This document shows positions 61,708-64,000 of a DNA stretch of 64,000 nucleotides, piece after piece (the first letter of the stretch is position 1; each line of letters begins with the position of its first letter). The DNA lies in assembly GCA_027451885.1 (NCBI GenBank), contig DAIDHX010000105.1, forward strand, positions 35,635 through 99,634, read 5' to 3'. The translations under genes and the position numbers were made by a program. This DNA comes from Planctomycetales bacterium (GTDB lineage Bacteria > Planctomycetota > Planctomycetia > Isosphaerales > Isosphaeraceae). Below the pieces are notes generated by a model. The model was not told the origin of the DNA and ran no database searches. It was given only the letters and a program-made list of their open reading frames with translations.

Positions 61708-63141
61708 ATGCTTGATTTGCAGACTCGTCCCGCCCGGTCGGGGCGTTCCGCGCCGTTCGCGGCGCTCGCTCTTGCCGCCGCGCTTGTGCTCTCCCCATCC
61801 GCGACCGTGCTCGCCCAGGGACTACGGCTCAAGGTCGATAAAAAACCCGATGACCCCAGGGCCGTCGCCCTTCTCGCTGATGTGGTCAAAGCCTACCAGG
61901 CGCTCAAGGCCTATTCCGACAAGGGTGAATTCAAGGTTGAGATCACGCTCGACGGCAAGCCGCAGAAGCAATCCCTCCCGCTCGCGCTCACGCTCGTTCG
62001 CCCCGACAAGCTCGACCTGCACGCCGGACCGCTGCGGCTCAACTCCGACGGCCAGACGCTCACAACCAGCATCGAACCGCTGAAGCGCTATACCTCCGCC
62101 CCCGCGCCCAAAACCATCGGCCTTGACGTCTTCCGTGAAGGCGCGGCAGGCGCTGTGCTCTTCGGAGGCGCCTCCGGCACACCCATGTTCGTCCTGATCA
62201 ACCTGCTCGTGAGCAAGGATCCCGCCGCGGCACTCAAGCAGCTCGGCGGTTCGCTCCAGCTCTCCGCACAGGCTGAAAAAGACCAGGCGCCGGCACTCCT
62301 CATCGACATGGAAGAAGCCCCCGATCTCTTGCTCGGGATCGATCCAGCCACCAAATTGCTTTCACGCATCGATCTCAAGGTCGACGCCGAAAAGCTCGCC
62401 GCCAGCCTCCCCGCCGGCAAGACGCTCTCGATCCAGCGCTTCGGCTGGAGCGCGGGCGCAGTGGACACCACGGTCGCGCCGGATCGCTCGTTCGCATTCC
62501 ACGCGCCCGAGGGCTTTAGCAAGGTCGACTCGCTCCTCCAGCGCGGGCCGCAAGCCGACGAAGGCCCCAAACTCGCCCACGCCGAGATCGGCAAACCCGC
62601 CCCCGACTTCACGCTCACCGTCCTCGACGGTCCAGGCAAGACCAAAACCATTTCCAGGGCCGACCTCGCCGGCAAGGTCGTCGTCATCGACTTCTGGGCC
62701 ACCTGGTGCGGGCCATGCCTCAAGGAACTCCCCGAAATCCAGAAGCTGATCCAGGCCCACGGCGATCACAAGGACGTCTTCGTCGTCGCGCTCAGCCAGG
62801 ACAACGATCCCACCGAGCTCGCCGCCGTCCGCAAACTGGTCGAGAAAACCCTCTCGGAACAGAAGATCGACCTGCTCGGCAAGCCGGCCGGGCACATCGC
62901 GCTCGACCCCAGCAACTCCGTCGGCAACGCGTTCGGCGTGGAAGGCTATCCCACACTGGTGATCCTGGACGGCAAGGGCGTGCTCCAGTCAATCCACGTG
63001 GGCTACGACCCGAGCGCCGCCGAGCCCTTCCACAAGGAGCTCGGCAAGGAGATCGACCAGCTCCTCGCCGGCAAATCGCTGGCCAGGCCCCAGCCCGAGA
63101 AGAAGGCCGAGGCCGGCGGCAAACCCGCCGCGGGCAAGTAA
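61708..63141 (+). CDS. TlpA-like thioredoxin with N-terminal DUF2092/LolA-like domain
   Basis: This 477-residue secreted protein has a signal peptide ending near 'ATVLAQG'. Residues about 40-290 form a LolA-like or DUF2092-like domain ('[16 protein letters not shown]', '[17 protein letters not shown]'). Residues about 295-460 form a TlpA/ResA thioredoxin domain with '[20 protein letters not shown]' and cis-Pro in 'EGYPTLVI'. The C-terminal 25 residues are Lys/Glu/Ala-rich. It probably acts as a periplasmic disulfide reductase with a lipid- or protein-binding module. The start at ATG 61708 is chosen because the signal peptide follows. Confidence 0.9.
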   Translation: MLDLQTRPARSGRSAPFAALALAAALVLSPSATVLAQGLRLKVDKKPDDPRAVALLADVVKAYQALKAYSDKGEFKVEITLDGKPQKQSLPLALTLVRPDKLDLHAGPLRLNSDGQTLTTSIEPLKRYTSAPAPKTIGLDVFREGAAGAVLFGGASGTPMFVLINLLVSKDPAAALKQLGGSLQLSAQAEKDQAPALLIDMEEAPDLLLGIDPATKLLSRIDLKVDAEKLAASLPAGKTLSIQRFGWSAGAVDTTVAPDRSFAFHAPEGFSKVDSLLQRGPQADEGPKLAHAEIGKPAPDFTLTVLDGPGKTKTISRADLAGKVVVIDFWATWCGPCLKELPEIQKLIQAHGDHKDVFVVALSQDNDPTELAAVRKLVEKTLSEQKIDLLGKPAGHIALDPSNSVGNAFGVEGYPTLVILDGKGVLQSIHVGYDPSAAEPFHKELGKEIDQLLAGKSLARPQPEKKAEAGGKPAAGK

Positions 63142-63153
63142 TCTCGCCCCGAT

Positions 63154-64000
63154 TCAGCGGCCTCGCGCCAGCGGCTCGAGGTCGCGCACGGTGATCAAGG
63201 GAGCGTTCAGATCCTCGCTGTAACGCTCCCGTCCCCGTACTCCCACCTTCCGGGTTGCGATCGCGTCCATGTCAACGCCCGGCGGAATGTCCAGAAACGC
63301 CAGCGTCTTCCCATCCGATCCAATGAGCGCATAGAGCTTGCGGCCGTCGATGATCTGCGAGCTCGGCTTCATGAAGCCGATGGCATTAAAGCGCCCGGGA
63401 TGCTTCGTCCCCGCCTGAGTCAGCCGCCTCTCGGTCGCCGCCACCGCGTGATCCAGCCTGCGCCCGCGTGCCAGAATCGTCTCGATCTCACGCGCGGCGG
63501 CCGCCGCCTGCTCGTCCCGCCCCAGACGATCCAGCCGCGTCTCGATCACCCGCCTCGCGGGCGAGTCGCTCCCCGCGCGCTCCCGCAGCGCCTGCCAGCG
63601 CGCGCGTTCACCCTCAAACGCCCAGTCCCGAATCGCCCGCTGGCGAACCACCAGGCGATGCCCCCGGTCAATCTCACGCGCCTCCGCCCGCAAACCCTCC
63701 GGAAGCCGCGCCAGATCGTCCGCTCCCTGCCCCAACCCACCCGACTCGACTTCCCCTTTCTTCCCTACCGAGGCCGGTGAATCGTCATACGAAACCACCT
63801 CGATCGCGCTGTCCCCCTTCACGCTCGGCTTCAGATCCCGGGCACGCGCGTAATACACCGTCCCCGCCGGCGGCACAATCGCCCGCCAACGCCCCCGCGA
63901 CGGCCCCGCTCCCATCGCAACCGAGGGCCGATCCACCAGCCGCACCATCACCCCCGGCTCAAGTCGCCCAACCACCGGACCAGGCAGCCGCGCAAGCGGA
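63154..64000 (-). CDS. SH3-like domain protein (5' end outside window)
   Basis: The reading frame remains open to the window edge, so the start lies beyond 64000; 281 residues are visible. The visible N-terminal part ('RLPGPVVGRLEPGVMVRLVD', 'WRAIVPPAGTVYYARARDL') reads as a bacterial SH3 domain. A charged, Arg/Ala/Glu-rich helical middle (about 100-190) follows, probably coiled coil. The C-terminal part ('IDGRKLYALIGSDGKTLAFL', 'DIPPGVDMDAI') resembles a beta-rich module seen at the end of planctomycete SH3 proteins. It is convergent with the TlpA-like gene, with a 12-base gap. The function is unknown; envelope location is likely. Confidence 0.72.
   Translation of the reverse strand, partial: PLARLPGPVVGRLEPGVMVRLVDRPSVAMGAGPSRGRWRAIVPPAGTVYYARARDLKPSVKGDSAIEVVSYDDSPASVGKKGEVESGGLGQGADDLARLPEGLRAEAREIDRGHRLVVRQRAIRDWAFEGERARWQALRERAGSDSPARRVIETRLDRLGRDEQAAAAAREIETILARGRRLDHAVAATERRLTQAGTKHPGRFNAIGFMKPSSQIIDGRKLYALIGSDGKTLAFLDIPPGVDMDAIATRKVGVRGRERYSEDLNAPLITVRDLEPLARGR

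Noticed and set aside
1..64000. CRISPR array, insertion sequence or prophage
   Set aside because: No regularly spaced repeats, transposase, integrase or phage structural genes were seen; the only long exact repeat noticed is the 45-base pair at the island ends.

Overview
The window is a G+C-rich bacterial chromosome segment with dense, short-spaced genes on both strands. Three genes for DUF1559 prepilin-like proteins, a TIGR04137-type small basic protein, a TPR/UnbV protein, an Abhydrolase_7-like secreted hydrolase, a DUF1080 protein and a redoxin/cytochrome/copper-oxygenase fusion together point to Planctomycetota, most likely an Isosphaeraceae-like lineage (inference from gene content). No rRNA, tRNA, CRISPR array or transposase gene was recognised.

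Layout. 0-1 kb: end of a coiled-coil protein gene, an overlapping small membrane protein and a strong terminator. 1.1-8.3 kb: an alpha-glucan cluster (glycogen synthase, GH57 hydrolase, GalT-like nucleotidyltransferase, GH57 4-alpha-glucanotransferase). 8.3-11.2 kb: a structured leader RNA, a DUF1559 prepilin, a lipoprotein and a secreted protein. 11.2-22.7 kb: 2-hydroxyacid dehydrogenase, a short UvrC, ABC-F ATPase, metallophosphatase, a large secreted alpha/beta hydrolase, an SdpI-like membrane protein, a LOG-family protein, a quinone-reductase-like enzyme and a GlcN6P-isomerase-like protein. 22.7-33.3 kb: redoxin/cytochrome/copper-oxygenase fusion, ZIP transporter, pterin dehydratase, small basic protein, APC permease, PilZ protein, ketoacyl-ACP synthase, aminotransferase, lipoprotein and ECF sigma factor. 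33.5-47.7 kb: response regulator, RlmI-like methyltransferase, membrane sulfatase-like enzyme, a second DUF1559/lipoprotein pair, TPR/UnbV protein, peroxiredoxin, metalloprotease-like protein, SurE, FKBP isomerase, protein kinase and baeRF-like protein. 47.9-52.3 kb: a three-gene XPB-helicase module. 52.3-57.2 kb: a thioredoxin-trypsin fusion, a DUF1080 protein and the squalene-pathway genes hpnC and hpnD. 57.2-61.5 kb: an inserted island. 61.7-64 kb: a TlpA-like thioredoxin and a partial SH3-like protein.

The most striking observation is the island. The last coding part of hpnD contains a 45-base stretch (57111-57155) that recurs without a mismatch at 61476-61520. After the second copy the reading frame continues to a different but plausible hpnD ending. 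The 4.3 kb between the copies carries only a minus-strand, four-gene block: two DUF1573-like proteins with CxC motifs, a DUF1559 prepilin and an unknown membrane-anchored protein. This looks like a site-specific insertion into the 3' end of hpnD that replaced its last codons. One DUF1573-like gene has an in-frame TGA immediately before its CxC motif, inside a perfect hairpin. The other has a frameshift.

Two further points stand out. The leader of the first DUF1559 gene folds into three stacked helices that pair away the ribosome-binding site. In the XPB module, a 79-residue protein resembles the C-terminal domain of its 750-residue neighbour.
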